This document shows, in pieces, positions 33,060 to 43,913 of a DNA stretch of 64,000 nt. Source of the stretch: Allolobophora icterica (Eukaryota; Annelida; Clitellata; Crassiclitellata; Lumbricidae); contig OY744606.1 of the NCBI GenBank assembly GCA_963556255.1, forward strand, positions 5,988,343 through 6,052,342, in the 5' to 3' direction. Under the pieces are notes generated by a model, which saw nothing but the letters and a program-made list of their open reading frames with translations, was not told the DNA's origin and searched no databases. Numbering within the stretch: the stretch's first letter is position 1; each line of letters starts with the position of its first letter. Both the position numbers and the translations under genes were made by a program.

Positions 33060-33419
33060 AGATTTATATAGCGCCACTTCAAGAGAGAGACTCATCAGGG
33101 GCGCTACCGACCTAACACAATGGGACGATGATCGATCTAAAAGATCTTCAAGCAGTGGCGGAAAAGAGTCTAGGAGAGGTTGAGGAGTTCATGTCACAAG
33201 TGGTCAGGCAACTGATTTCAGAAGGATCGGTCGACCTCAGTAAAGCTACGCTGGACCGTGGAAGTCTTGGCCGTTAGAACAACCAAGTCACCTTGGAGCA
33301 GCAGCAGCAGCAGTGGGCTTAAGATATCTGCTACAAGAAATGGAAGAGAAGGCAACAATCCATGGATCATGACATATGGCTCAGCGAACGCGAGTCCGGT
33401 TCGCACTTCCACAGGTTAA
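33060..33419 (-). mobile_element. L2-like tail and possible attached LINE debris
   Basis: The minus strand has GGTAGCGCCCCTGATGAGTC and CTTGAAGTGGCGCTATATAA (33065-33110), the shared 3' stem-loop type. Upstream (33111-33419) should belong to the same element by position, but I recognise no protein in it. Confidence 0.45.
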
Positions 33420-33530
33420 GCAAGGCTTCATAATCGTAATCGAAATCTCGAAGTTTCAAGTGCTGTTTAAAAATCTAAGCGCAAGGCACCAGCTTACCCG
33501 ATGAGATCAGATCGTATCGTTATGCGAGGC
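33420..33530 (-). mobile_element. Family F SINE/LINE tail, diverged
   Basis: The minus strand has AAGCTGGTGCCTTGCGCTTA, GATTTTTAAACAGCACTTGA and TTCGAGATTTCGATTACGAT, parallel to the family F tails at 26.5 and 38.4 kb. Confidence 0.5.
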
Positions 33531-34060
33531 AGTAGAGCGTAGTGATCGGCAATCAGGCTGATTCTTAAATTGAAGAGAAAACGAAAAGAACAGTCCCTTA
33601 AGCTAGCTCTGCGAGGCAGCCAAGTGTATTAGTCCTCGACGCCGCCGCCGCTAAGCCCTCAAGTCGAAACCAGTCGCTAAGCTATCGACTGCCCCACTTT
33701 TTGAACAATGCCAATCAATATTTTATTGTTGTGCCTTCCCTGAGATTGCAATCCCCGCCTTGCTTCGTGTATGTAGGAAATTGTTACCCCACTTTTTAGG
33801 CCATCCATCTAATGGCCACGTAAATGATGGCACGGTCAGCACAGTATGCGGTAAAATGCATTATTTCGTTACGTAATCAGGTATGTCCAATAGACATACC
33901 TGATTACCTGAGAAGTCGATAGCAAGTCGTTAAGTCAGTCGATAAGTCTAAGCGACTTATTCAGTCGATAAGCATGCGACTTAGTCGACTGAGTCGCTAA
34001 GTCAGTAGCTAACTCATCAAGTCAGTCGGTAACTTCTTAGCGACTGACTCCGGGTACTAA
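33531..34060. other. Unassigned sequence with GTCGATAAG-like repeats and a perfect hairpin
   Basis: A 15-bp perfect stem (GTAATCAGGTATGTC at 33873-33887 and its complement at 33893-33907) has a CAATA loop. From 33910 to 34045, imperfect AGTCGCTAAGTC/AGTCGATAAGTC units recur in both orientations. No gene. Confidence 0.65.
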
Positions 34061-34061
34061 T

Positions 34062-34307
34062 GTGTATGAAGTGTTAGCGACTTCATTTCCTTAGCCTCGG
34101 CATATGAGTTCGGGTGGCCAGTCCTCTCCCTCGCCGTCTCATCTTCCCACTGACAGTGTACGGTCAGTGTACTCTTTATAGCTGAGTTGCCTATAGGGAC
34201 GCAGGTGGAGCAGAAATCTCGAACTAAATTTCTACTCTGGTGGGGATTGAACCCCCGACTTCTCGATTGACAGTGCAGCACGCTAACCACTGGACTATCA
34301 AGCACGT
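34062..34307 (-). mobile_element. Family A SINE, full length
   Basis: The minus strand has the head TAGTGGTTAGCGTGCTGCAC, GAGAAGTCGGGGGTTCAATC, then TCGAGATTTCTGCTCCACCT, ACACTGACCGTACACTGTCA, GAGACGGCGAGGGAGAGGAC, and the end TCGCTAACACTTCATACAC. Confidence 0.85.
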
Positions 34308-34370
34308 CCTTCTTAGCTTGAACATCCAAATTCATGACAGTGTTGATCGAAATGACAATCTACATATTTC

Positions 34371-35305
34371 CAGTATTGTTGTCCTCGAGACCAAGGTCTT
34401 GGTCTCGAGTGCACTCGAGTTCGTTTTTAAAAGTCTTGGTCTTGGTCTTGGTCTTGACACCAAAGGTCTTGGTCTTGGTCTTGTTCTTGAGGTTCAAGGT
34501 CTTGGTCTTGGTCTTGGTCTTGAGGTTCAAAGTCTTGGTCTTGGTTTTTTTGCAAGACCAAGACCAAGACTTTTGTCGAAATGAACAGTCATTAATTTTA
34601 ACAAATGGCAAGAATTTTAAAAATTTATCCAATAATTACTCATACAGTTATTGCTTTAGTATTTACACGGTGTGAATGAGGCTTCAATGTTTTTTTTGGA
34701 CAATTATTTTGACTTTCGGTTACTTATCATGGAATGATTTCAAAACAGACTCATGATTAATTTGTACATTTACATCCGGTTCTTGAAAAGCTGCTTTGTG
34801 TGCTAGCGATTTCAGCACTTGTATACCGTGTTTTTTCACATGGCAGAATTTTTATGAGGCTCACAGGTCACGTCTCGATCAGAAAATTCTGAGCAAATTG
34901 GTTTTTATAAAATTCAACAGGCATTTGGCATAACATTTCGGATGAAGGACTTTTGTAAATACGAATTCAACAGGCATTTGGCATAACATTTCGCATGAAG
35001 GACTTTTGTAAATACGAATTCGGAATTCTCTGCAATCTCCATTTAGAGTTGTTTTGCTTGAATAAAGGAAAAAACTTATGTTTTCATTAAAATAACGAGT
35101 AGTCCGACTGGACAATTTTTAGTAGGGAATAGAAGTCTGGATACGACTGTGATTTTTTTGGGTCTTGGTCTCGGTCTTGGTCTTGAGGTTCAAAGTCTTG
35201 GTCTTGGTCTTGGTTTTGAGGTTCAAGGTCTTGGTCTTGGTCTTGAGGTTCAAGGTCTTGGTCTTGGTCTGGGTCTTGAGGTTTAAGGTCTTGACAACAA
35301 GACTG
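34371..35305. mobile_element. 935-bp non-autonomous hAT element with GTCTTG arrays at both ends
   Basis: The termini CAGTATTGTTGTC and (complement) CAGTCTTGTTGTC are inverted. A perfect 8-bp duplication CATATTTC flanks them (34363-34370 and 35306-35313). Both subterminal regions are dense in GTCTTG hexamers grouped as GTCTTGGTCTTGAGGTTCAA. The left end also has CTCGAGACCAAG/CTTGGTCTCGAG (34384-34409) and the palindrome CTCGAGTGCACTCGAG. The interior has a direct repeat of about 56 bp (34911-34966 and 34967-35022, GGCATTTGGCATAACATTTC). There is no transposase. Confidence 0.92.
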
Positions 35306-37102
35306 CATATTTCTGTCTGCTGTACTGTATGTTAGCGCCTTTTAAGGCTAGCTATGTGCATGACCGCGACTGAGAAAATCAGCCGGAAATGACCTTTTAC
35401 CCTAAGACCGTGAATATTAATTTTACATTTGAACGAATCTATCTGCATCTCATGCTGCTCGCTGTACTCTACATGGTGTATTAAGTCTACACCCTGTCGA
35501 CAAACGCATCGGGTAGAGACAGGTTAAATTTTCAGATGCCATTTCCCGTGCGCTGTCGATGAAAAGATTAAGAGGTGAAGGAAAGGTCTGGTCGCCCGTC
35601 ATCGTACGCCGAAACTGAGAAAATGAAGTTGCTAACGCTTCATAGCATGGCTGTCTGTGGGGTTAGTGTAAGGACTACTCTTCTTCCTGGTTGGTTAGCG
35701 ATCGATGTACCATGATAAGAGCCTGCTCGCGTAAGTTCCCCGTCGGCCTTTGCAAGGTTATACGCTTCACTGCGTAGGCAGACAATGTCTCCTCCAATGC
35801 TATACTGACATGAAATCGAGCGGCGTTCACTTTGGCCAATACCGTGTTTGCTCAGAGGTCTAGGCCAATTCATTGACCAATCAAATGCGTCGAACTTGGC
35901 CTCGGATCAAGTATTTAGCAAATAGAATGAGCGATTGGTCGACTAAACCGTAGAAGCCAAAGTCCAGTGTCTTATAAAGGGAAACCCTCTGGATTAGCAA
36001 GACAGACAGTTCCTTTATCGAAATCTATTATCAAACCTTTGCCAGACTTCACTCTATACCACACCTAATTCTAAACCAGACCAAACTTTACACGATAAAA
36101 CTCTATGCCTCACCAAGCTTCTTTAGCAGGCTAAGGTCTATACCAGACCAAACGTTTTGCCAGACCAAACTCCACAATACAAAACTAAACAACGCAGAAC
36201 AGTTTAGTAAACCACAATCCCTATACCATGCAGTTCAGGCACATAGCAATGTTAATTTGTAATCTATAGTGCAATGTCATGTGATTTTGTGTAAATTACA
36301 CCAATTATGCAGCAGTTGTACAGCAAATCAATTTCATGGGCGCTTTTCAAAGTCGTGAGGTCAGAGGCTTCTACAGGTGGCTTGTGTTTTTCACATATAA
36401 ATACAAATATAAAAAAAATTCAAAGTATTTTTTTTTGTTTTAGGAACAAATTAAGCTTTGATATAAAGATGTCTTTAAAGAAACTAATCGCACTGAGAAG
36501 TCGACCTAAATTATCTCAAGGCCTGGGTAAGTAATTCCTTCACCTCCGATCGTGGTGAAGGGGCAAATATGCAGCTGGGTAAGAAGAAATACCTTCCGAG
36601 GCTATACCTACCAGTAGCCGTCATAGTGTTCTCTGAAATTCATGCCAGTCCACAGAAATTTGTGCGGGAGGACGCAGAACAGGAAACATGGGTTTGGTCA
36701 GCCAGGCGTGATGAAACAATCTTTAGATGCTGATTCCATGCAGGAGTAACATTTGACCCATCTTATTCCTATTCGTAAACGCGGTCTTATGTGGTAAAAT
36801 AGTCTTTAAAGTTTAGACGAATTATAGGCCTCCATGACAAATGGGCAATTGACCCATTATATCCGTAAATTATTTGATGTAACTGATGCTGAATTTCCGC
36901 CTAAGCTGTTGTATGAAAGACTAGACCGCAGATTATCGAAAAATAATTGAACATGTTGTACGAATTTATGTCGTATACTATAGATAAGTGTATTAATCAC
37001 ACTCTAATTACCCTAAAACACTTAATCACTTTTTAAATAAATTACTGATGAAAATAACAAAATCATTTTAATACCACTTAGAATTCTGGGCAATATATAA
37101 GA
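35306..37102. other. Mostly unassigned; degenerate family A SINE
   Basis: At about 35500-35680 the plus strand retains diverged family A pieces (GCGCTGTCGATGAAAAGATT, GCCGAAACTGAGAAAATGAA, CTAACGCTTCATAGCATGG). ACCAGACCAAAC recurs three times at 36.07-36.16 kb. No gene is supported. Confidence 0.45.
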
Positions 37103-37185
37103 AAATTGTATTGTATTGTATTGTATTGTATTTACGAATTTATAAAGCGCCTCTCACAGTACAACTTAATCAGAGGCGTTCACCA
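37103..37185 (-). mobile_element. L2-like stem-loop tail with pentanucleotide end
   Basis: The minus strand has GCCTCTGATTAAGTTGTACT then GTGAGAGGCGCTTTATAAAT and (ATACA)n, close to the tail at 25.64 kb. Confidence 0.65.
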
Positions 37186-38334
37186 AATAGCTTTCACCAA
37201 GGCAGTGAATCTGTATAACTTCGATTTATTAAGGAAAACTTTTGATTAGTACTCAAGTACGGATAAAGGTACTTGAGTGCCGAGTACCGATGAAAGTACT
37301 TGATTACCTATGCATAGCCTACATTTATTTAGCGCCTATTTGGAACGTCCCACAGACCTTACAGAGCTGTAAATATTTACTAAATTTGCAGGACTGGATT
37401 TCAATGACGCTCAAGAATAACTATACATTTTTGACGCCTCGGATTCCACAAAATTAAAAATTTTTTTTAGTTTTCAGCCAAGCCATACAAAACCCAGTAA
37501 TCGTTCAAAAAATTATTGAAAACGTGAGAACACAAAGCACAATTTTCTGAAAATAACGACCCTAAATTGTGGCGCTTCTGGCAACTGTCTGTTCCACCTA
37601 TATATATGGCTTGTCGGCCCTTTTCATCTCTATAAGAATCATAAAAATTAGATCGACAAAACATGTTGATTATATATATGTTAATATATATATTTCTTCT
37701 ATACATATATATAATCAACGGAGATCCACAATAACGCTGGATAGATCATTCTAACACAGATATGACGAGAGCTGGATTCAACGTCCGTAAGAAAAACACA
37801 GGATATACATATATATAAACATGCTACATAATATTTCATTAAGCATTTATACTAGAATACATACGCACGTATACATATATATATATACATACATATATAT
37901 ACATATATACGTACAGACTGTCAGACAAACAACATTCAATTCGTATGTTTCTATGTGCGTATGCATGCATGTATGTATGGTTGTATGTATGTATGTATGT
38001 ATGTAGGTCTATATATGTATGCACCTACGTAATTACGTATGTATGTATATATGTATTTAAACATGTATGTCTTTTACATGTATTTATGTATGAATGTGCG
38101 TGTATGTATGTACGAGTTCATCTATAGAGCTCAAATAACTCCAGCAAAGTTACCACTTGCGAGCGTTCGCAGGCACGCATAACCCACCGAACGGAGTCCC
38201 ATGGAGAACTTACAGAAAGCCTGTTCGAAGATCGAAGATTAGCAAGGAAGAGAAGCAAATGAAACGTTCGTCGCACACGGTAATTCTCAGTCGGCGAGTT
38301 GTGTATACAGTCACATATATATATACGCACATAA
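37186..38334. other. Unassigned AT-rich sequence with TATG/TATA runs
   Basis: Short TATG and TATATA runs occur at 37.86-38.11 kb. No gene is supported. Confidence 0.5.
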
Positions 38335-38472
38335 TCCATCCACCCACGCACATAGCCGCACACAAATATACATATGTAATCGTAATAGTAATCGTAATTA
38401 TAGGCCCAAACTTCTATAAAGCGTCACTCGAAGGCCAAGCGCAGGGCACTAGCCTATTTACAAGCGCTACAG

Positions 38473-38530
<58 letters not shown>

Positions 38531-38668
38531 CTGTAGCGCTTGTAAATAGGCTAGTGCCCTGCGCTTGGCCTTCGAGTGACGCTTTATAGAAGTTTGGGCC
38601 TATAATTACGATTACTATTACGATTACATATGTATATTTGTGTGCGGCTATGTGCGTGGGTGGATGGA
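38335..38668. repeat. 334-bp palindrome P1 with 167-bp arms
   Basis: Arms 38335-38501 and 38502-38668 are identical inverted copies as far as I can read, centred on an (AT)n run. The unique arm sequence runs TCCATCCACCCACGCACATA, GTAATCGTAATAGTAATCG, then a family F tail (GGCCAAGCGCAGGGCACTAG) and CGCTACAGTATGTATATA. Symmetry stops sharply at 38334/38669. Confidence 0.95.
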
Positions 38669-38682
38669 AATAGGCCTATGTA

Positions 38683-38768
<86 letters not shown>

Positions 38769-38813
38769 TCGAAGGCCAAGCGCAGGGCACTAGCCTATTT
38801 ACAAGCGCTACAG

Positions 38814-38879
<66 letters not shown>

Positions 38880-38924
38880 CTGTAGCGCTTGTAAATAGGC
38901 TAGTGCCCTGCGCTTGGCCTTCGA

Positions 38925-39016
<92 letters not shown>

Positions 39017-39031
39017 TACATAGGCCTATTT
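38668..39031. repeat. 364-bp palindrome P2 abutting P1
   Basis: The outer arms AAATAGGCCTATGTATGCAT (38668) and its complement (ending 39031) enclose (AT)n runs. These enclose two opposed copies of a 50-bp family F segment (38766-38815 and 38878-38927), which enclose a further (AT)n centre. Arm lengths differ by about six bases, all within the AT runs. Across P1 and P2 the 50-bp segment occurs four times in alternating orientation. Confidence 0.92.
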
Positions 39032-39561
39032 GTATTTCATTACATAAATTTAAAAATGTTAAATGCATATATCCATCCATCCAGCTTAGTGACCAACTAA
39101 TTATTTATTATTTATAATCTAAATCAGTAGGCCTATCTAACGTAGTATATAGTTTAATATCTGTAACTTAGTATTTTACTCATATGTGTGTGCGTGTGTG
39201 TGTGTATATTTCATTACATCAATTTTAAAATTTAAATATATATATGCTCTTTATTTTATATTTAAATCAATTGCAAAAATTCATAATATGTTGAATCACG
39301 TAGCCTGTAAGATGTTAGTTTCAAAACTAGACACCTTTTAAATGTTCTTGATCGACACTATATATAAAACAACGTCACTTATTGTTGAATGTGTTCTTAA
39401 TATTTCCATAAATGGAGTTTAGTAATGGCGAGAACAAATATTGGAATTTTGCTAAAGACGTCAAAAAACTTTGGTGCTAAAAGATAAACTCTTTTTAATC
39501 TTTTTCTTTATTTAAGCGCCTGCTAACCGCACTGCGCTGTACAGTGAACACACATATAGTA
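39032..39561. other. Unassigned AT-rich sequence
   Basis: TTTCATTACAT(A/C)AATTT occurs twice (39036 and 39210). The right end (39520-39561) is flank of the target-site duplication below. No gene. Confidence 0.5.
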
Positions 39562-39589
39562 GAAACGGCAGCCACACAGGGCGCCTTAT
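39562..39589. repeat. Target-site duplication, left copy (right copy 41432-41459)
   Basis: 28 bp identical to 41432-41459. The target contains GGCAGCCACACAGGGCGCC, related to the 3' part of SINE family C, so the LINE landed in an older SINE fragment. Confidence 0.93.
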
Positions 39590-41431
39590 CAATCAATCAA
39601 TCAATAGATCTTTATTGGCATCAATGACAGCATTTAACCAATAACATACAACGTTCAGCATAATTACATGCAGGTAGATCACAATTTAAAGGAGTTAAAC
39701 AACTTGCATCATTTGAGATAATGACAATAAGCTTTCTGGATACATAGTACTGCCATCAACGGCAATGGGTACCCCCAAAGGATGAGAGTCCCACTAAGAT
39801 GGGGATACCGCATGCACATGTATCTAGTCAGTTTGATGCAATAGGGCTAGAGATCATCCTCCCATTCGTTAAAGTAGCAAAGAATTTACCAACGCAAATA
39901 GAGGAGATTGTTTAGCTAGTTTTAAAACTTAATTATCCTTAACTACAGCTCCCGTCTCCAGTGTGACGTCCGCTAACAAGAGTTACTTCAAGGCAATCAT
40001 GATAGATAAAGCATCCTATGATGCTGTATCGGTGGATACAAGAAAATTACGTAACCTTTTTTTGAACTCGTATTTATTATTTGAAGATTTGATTTCCATT
40101 GGCAACGCGTTCCATACTGATGGACCGGTAACTGTTAGTGAAAACAGTCTGGTATTGGTGCGCGCTTTGATTGACCGATATAAAGAAGCGCTTCTAGTTA
40201 AATGATCGTGTATCGTGGAGGTAAGCGTGAAGTACCCAGCAAATGTAATCGGTAAAAGGTTTTGTACATACATATAAAATAATACACCAATTTGGAGGAT
40301 CCGAATCTGCTTTAGTTCAAGTATCTTGAGTTCCTTAAATATTGGCAGTGAGTGACATGTTGATGGTGCCCCCATAATCATTCTTATCGCTTTCTTTTGA
40401 AGTACACATAACTTATGGAGGCGGGAGTCATAATTTGAAGCCCACACGAGATTGCAATAACTTAGGTATGGAAAAATCAAGGAGTAGTACAAGTTCAATC
40501 TGATATCCCTAGGTAGTACTCGTGCCACTCTTGAGATGATTCCGATGTTCTTGGCCACTTTTGAGGCAATGTAATTGATGTGTGCTTTCCAAGTGAGATG
40601 ATTGTCAATGTAAACACCCAAGAATTTTATAGAGTCAACTTCAGCAATTGGGACTACGTCCAACGATATGGTTCCTACTGTCGGTTTTATTTTCCTGTGC
40701 GACTTAAAAACTATAAGATTTGTTTTATCTATGTTGAGAGTTAATTTATTAGCTATGAACCACTGATTTACTTTAGATAATTCCTTATTTATTATTTCTA
40801 CAAGGGATGTCCATGAACTGTGTGTGAAAAATATGCTCGTATCATCGGCAAACAATACGAGATAGAGTGCAGATGAGACTTTAGCTAGGTCGTTTATATA
40901 AATCAAGAAGAGGAGTGGTCCCAGATTCGACCCTTGGGGAACTCCCGAGGTAATATAGCCAGAACTCGATAAAGCGCCGTTACAGCTGACTCTCTGAATT
41001 TACCTTCCAAATAACTTCTAAACCATTTTAACTGAGTTCCTCGAATGCCGTAGTTTTCTAACTTATTTAGTAATATTTTATGATCTACCGTGTCGAACGC
41101 TTTAGCCAGATCAATGAATATACCCACAGAGTAGTCATTGGCGTCTATTGCTTGAGAGATTTTATCTTCCATCTCCAGTAAGGGCATAAACGTGGAGTGT
41201 CCTGCCTGGAATCCGTGTTGTGATGGGTGGATCAAAATTTTCTTTGATATATACGCATTGAGCCTGGAATGCATAATCTTTTCTAAGAATTTGGCGAAGA
41301 ATGGGAGTACAGAGATGGGCCTATAATTAGAAAGTTGCTGTCTATTTCCTTTCTTGAAGATTGGTACAACCTTAGCCTGTTTTATTTGATCGGGGACAAT
41401 CCCATGTGTTAAGGAACAATTTATAATTTCC
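39590..41431 (-). mobile_element. 5'-truncated LINE with 28-bp target-site duplication
   Basis: The insertion is flanked by identical 28-bp direct repeats beginning GAAACGGCAGCCACACAGGG (39562-39589 and 41432-41459). Its 3' end on the minus strand is CTATTGATTGATTGATTGA, a TTGA microsatellite tail. A 3' untranslated region of about 425 nt follows the ORF. The 5' end is truncated within the reverse transcriptase region, as expected of target-primed reverse transcription that stopped early. The coding part carries one frameshift. Confidence 0.93.
40016..41431 (-). pseudogene. Non-LTR reverse transcriptase fragment, one frameshift
   Basis: ORF2 proteins of jockey/CR1-group LINEs nick target DNA and copy their RNA into it. 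This fragment starts after the endonuclease domain. On the minus strand it reads AKVVPIFKKGNRQQLSNYRP, HGFQAGHSTFMPL, IFIDLAKAFDTVDHKILLNK (RT motif with catalytic Asp), LENYGIRGTQLKWFRSYLEG. One base appears missing near 40996-40999. In the shifted frame the expected SGVPQGSNLGPLLFLIYIND and LFADDTSIFF (FxDD active site) follow, then NKLTLNIDKTNLIVFKS and the C-terminal GPSVWNALP. The stop is at 40016-40018. I cannot choose safely among the CR1, Crack or Daphne-type lineages. Confidence 0.88.
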
Positions 41432-41504
41432 GAAACGGCAGCCACACAGGGCGCCTTATATATATGTATACAGTAGAAGCACATGATAACAGTTTTATAG
41501 GAGT

Positions 41505-41672
41505 CGAATATAACTGTTTATACGGCAGCCAACAGGGCGCCATGCACGGCCTACTATTCATTTAACCACCGCCGCCACCTAGCGAGTGGAAGGCTGAGTA
41601 AACCTTACGGGGTTCGATCTTGGTACCTACTGCTCTTCACGACAGTGTGTTATCCATTACTCTACGGGCCCC
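41505..41672 (-). mobile_element. tRNA-like SINE, family C, copy 2
   Basis: The minus strand has a tRNA-like head (GGGCCCGTAGAGTAATGGAT, ACCAAGATCGAACCCCGTAA) and ends GGCGCCCTGTTGGCTGCCGT, ATAAACAGTTATATTCGAC. Parallel to 5465-5665. Confidence 0.6.
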
Positions 41673-41673
41673 C

Positions 41674-42019
41674 AGTCCAGTCCCAAAACCTGAATAAACG
41701 AGGAGGGCGACGCTAATCACCTTTGTTATAACACAGCGTCACTAAACAGCAACTTGCAACAAATTTAACTCCTTCAGTACATGTACTCTGGTAGTAACAG
41801 TCCCAAGCCTGAATTAGGAAGGAGGCCGACGCTAGTCACCTTTGCTGTAACTCAACGTCGGTGAATAGGCATAAGGTGACGTTGCGGTCAACGGCACTGG
41901 CAGCCGCAAGATGTCGTTAGAAACTGAATAATTCAACGTTCTGGACACCTTTAACACTTTTTAAACAGACACTATTATAAGTAGCCATGGTTTACTACAC
42001 AGTCCTTTTTAGCTGCACA

Positions 42020-42102
<83 letters not shown>

Positions 42103-42660
42103 AAAATAATCTCTGTCAATGTCGTTAAAAATCTGGATCGATCCATCCATCTACGGTTTTTGCCAGTCTCAAACATGTAGAAAGAAGGAGGGCGCCGCCA
42201 ACGGCCGTAGCCGCCATAGGATCTCGTTAAACGCTAAATAAATCACTTTATGTAACAGTATAATTATGGTAGCCGCGTTTCATCTAACTACATCTAAATT
42301 TAAACTGGTGCTGCATTATGCCACAGGAACAATGAGAATTGTTCAATATAATTGTATGGCCTTTGTTGCCATAAGACGTCTTTAACTGCTGGATCTAGTA
42401 ATCTTTGAAAATAATTAATATCATAGTGAATACCTGTAAGGTGAGGTAGGTCGACGTCATCAGCCCCGGCTGCTATGAGAAGTCGTAAAACCGTATAACG
42501 CGATGTTCTTCTAAACACCTTTTTTAACGTATTTCACGGACGTATATATATAGTATTAACCAAGTGAATTAATGTGTACGATCGATTGCACGGTAGGGTA
42601 AGGTTAACGTCAACGGCCTCTGTTGCCATAAGATGTTGTTAAACGTTTGAAGCTGACCAA
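41674..42660. repeat. Cluster of family D repeats with an (AT)n array
   Basis: GAGGAGGGCGACGCTAATCA and GGAGGCCGACGCTAGTCACC mark two copies (41674 and about 41800). GGCAGCCGCAAGATGTCGTT with a reversed TTTAAAGGTGTC (GGACACCTTTAACAC) marks another to 41985. (AT)n lies at 42022-42099. Further diverged pieces are GTAGCCGCCATAGGATCTCG (42206), TTGTTGCCATAAGACGTCTT (42364) and CTGTTGCCATAAGATGTTGT (42620). Confidence 0.6.
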
Positions 42661-42895
42661 AATGGTGCACGTCTATAACTGGGCTATAGGTCGGGCATAG
42701 GTGATATTGGGCCAAAATCGACCTTAAGAAGTTAGCTTGAATCGCAGACTTCGAAAAGCTATAGAGACCACGCATAGAAGCTCTGCATATCTGAATAAAA
42801 GGTTATTGAAGTCTTGAAATCGGCGGAGGCAAACGGTAGATTAGAACGGAGAAATGCTCTCCATCTTCCATCATCGTCATCGTCATCGTTATCGT

Positions 42896-42906
42896 TATCG
42901 TCATCG

Positions 42907-42981
<75 letters not shown>

Positions 42982-43015
42982 CCACCACCCCACCACCATC
43001 ATTATCACCACCACC

Positions 43016-43064
<49 letters not shown>

Positions 43065-43251
43065 CCGTCACCACCACAACCACCATCATCATTATCATCT
43101 TCTTCTTCACCATCTTCATCACCATCACCATCACTACCACCGTGGCCACCACCACCACCACCACCACCACCACCACCACCACCACCACCACCACCACCAC
43201 CACCACCACCACCACCACCACCACCACCACCACCACCACCACCACCACCAT
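42896..43251. repeat. (CAT)n(CAC)n compound arrays
   Basis: CAT units (42904-42980), CAC/CAT mixtures, then about 35 CAC units (43148-43249). Long His-, Ser- and Val-rich frames across it are repeat translation. Confidence 0.96.
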
Positions 43252-43913
43252 GGTAATAATAATAATAATATAATAATAATTATTATTATTATTAATTATT
43301 TATTTTTATTATTATTTTACTATTAGTACTAGTATTAGAATTAGTAATAGTATTATTAGTTACAAGTATAAATTAGCAACTTCATTGGCGCCGCTCCCTA
43401 ATGTATAATGCGCATGTCCACGGCGCACCAACAGAGTAGCCTATGAGCCTAATACAATGAAAGTGAGTTCATTGAAACCGATATGCATAGGCCCTATTTG
43501 AAAACTATCTTAGTTTTTAACTTAGTCTCTAACTTAGTATTTAACTTATTTTGTATCTTATTATATAGTATTTAACATCTAATTTAGTATCTGACTTACA
43601 CGTAGTATCTATGTCATTATTTAGTACTTAACATCTAACTTAGCACGTATACCTTAGTAGCTGTCTTCTCATTTTAGTATTAAATATCTTACTCAATATC
43701 CTGTTTAGTATCTCTCCGTTTTTCACCGTTTGAAAGGTCCTCATTGTCACTTTTATTATCATCATCATCGTCGTCGTCGTTGTAGTCGGCGCAGGCGGTA
43801 GTGATGGTAGTATTGATAACTGTGATTGCAAAATATTAATTTAAAACAATTATTTAGCACTATAACCTGATAGAAGTTGTTCAATGTCGCTAAGATGATC
43901 CAACTGAAACAGT
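43252..43913. other. Unassigned sequence with degenerate TTAGTATTTAAC repeats
   Basis: From about 43508 to 43710, imperfect units like CTTAGTATTTAACTTA recur with variable spacing. No gene. Confidence 0.55.

Noticed and set aside
33218..33412. 64-codon minus-strand frame as a LINE coding fragment
   Set aside because: It lies next to an L2-like tail, but shows none of the conserved C-terminal motifs.
42300..42775. Small minus-strand frames with LWQQRP motifs
   Set aside because: Both frames come from diverged copies of repeat D, which explains the shared words.
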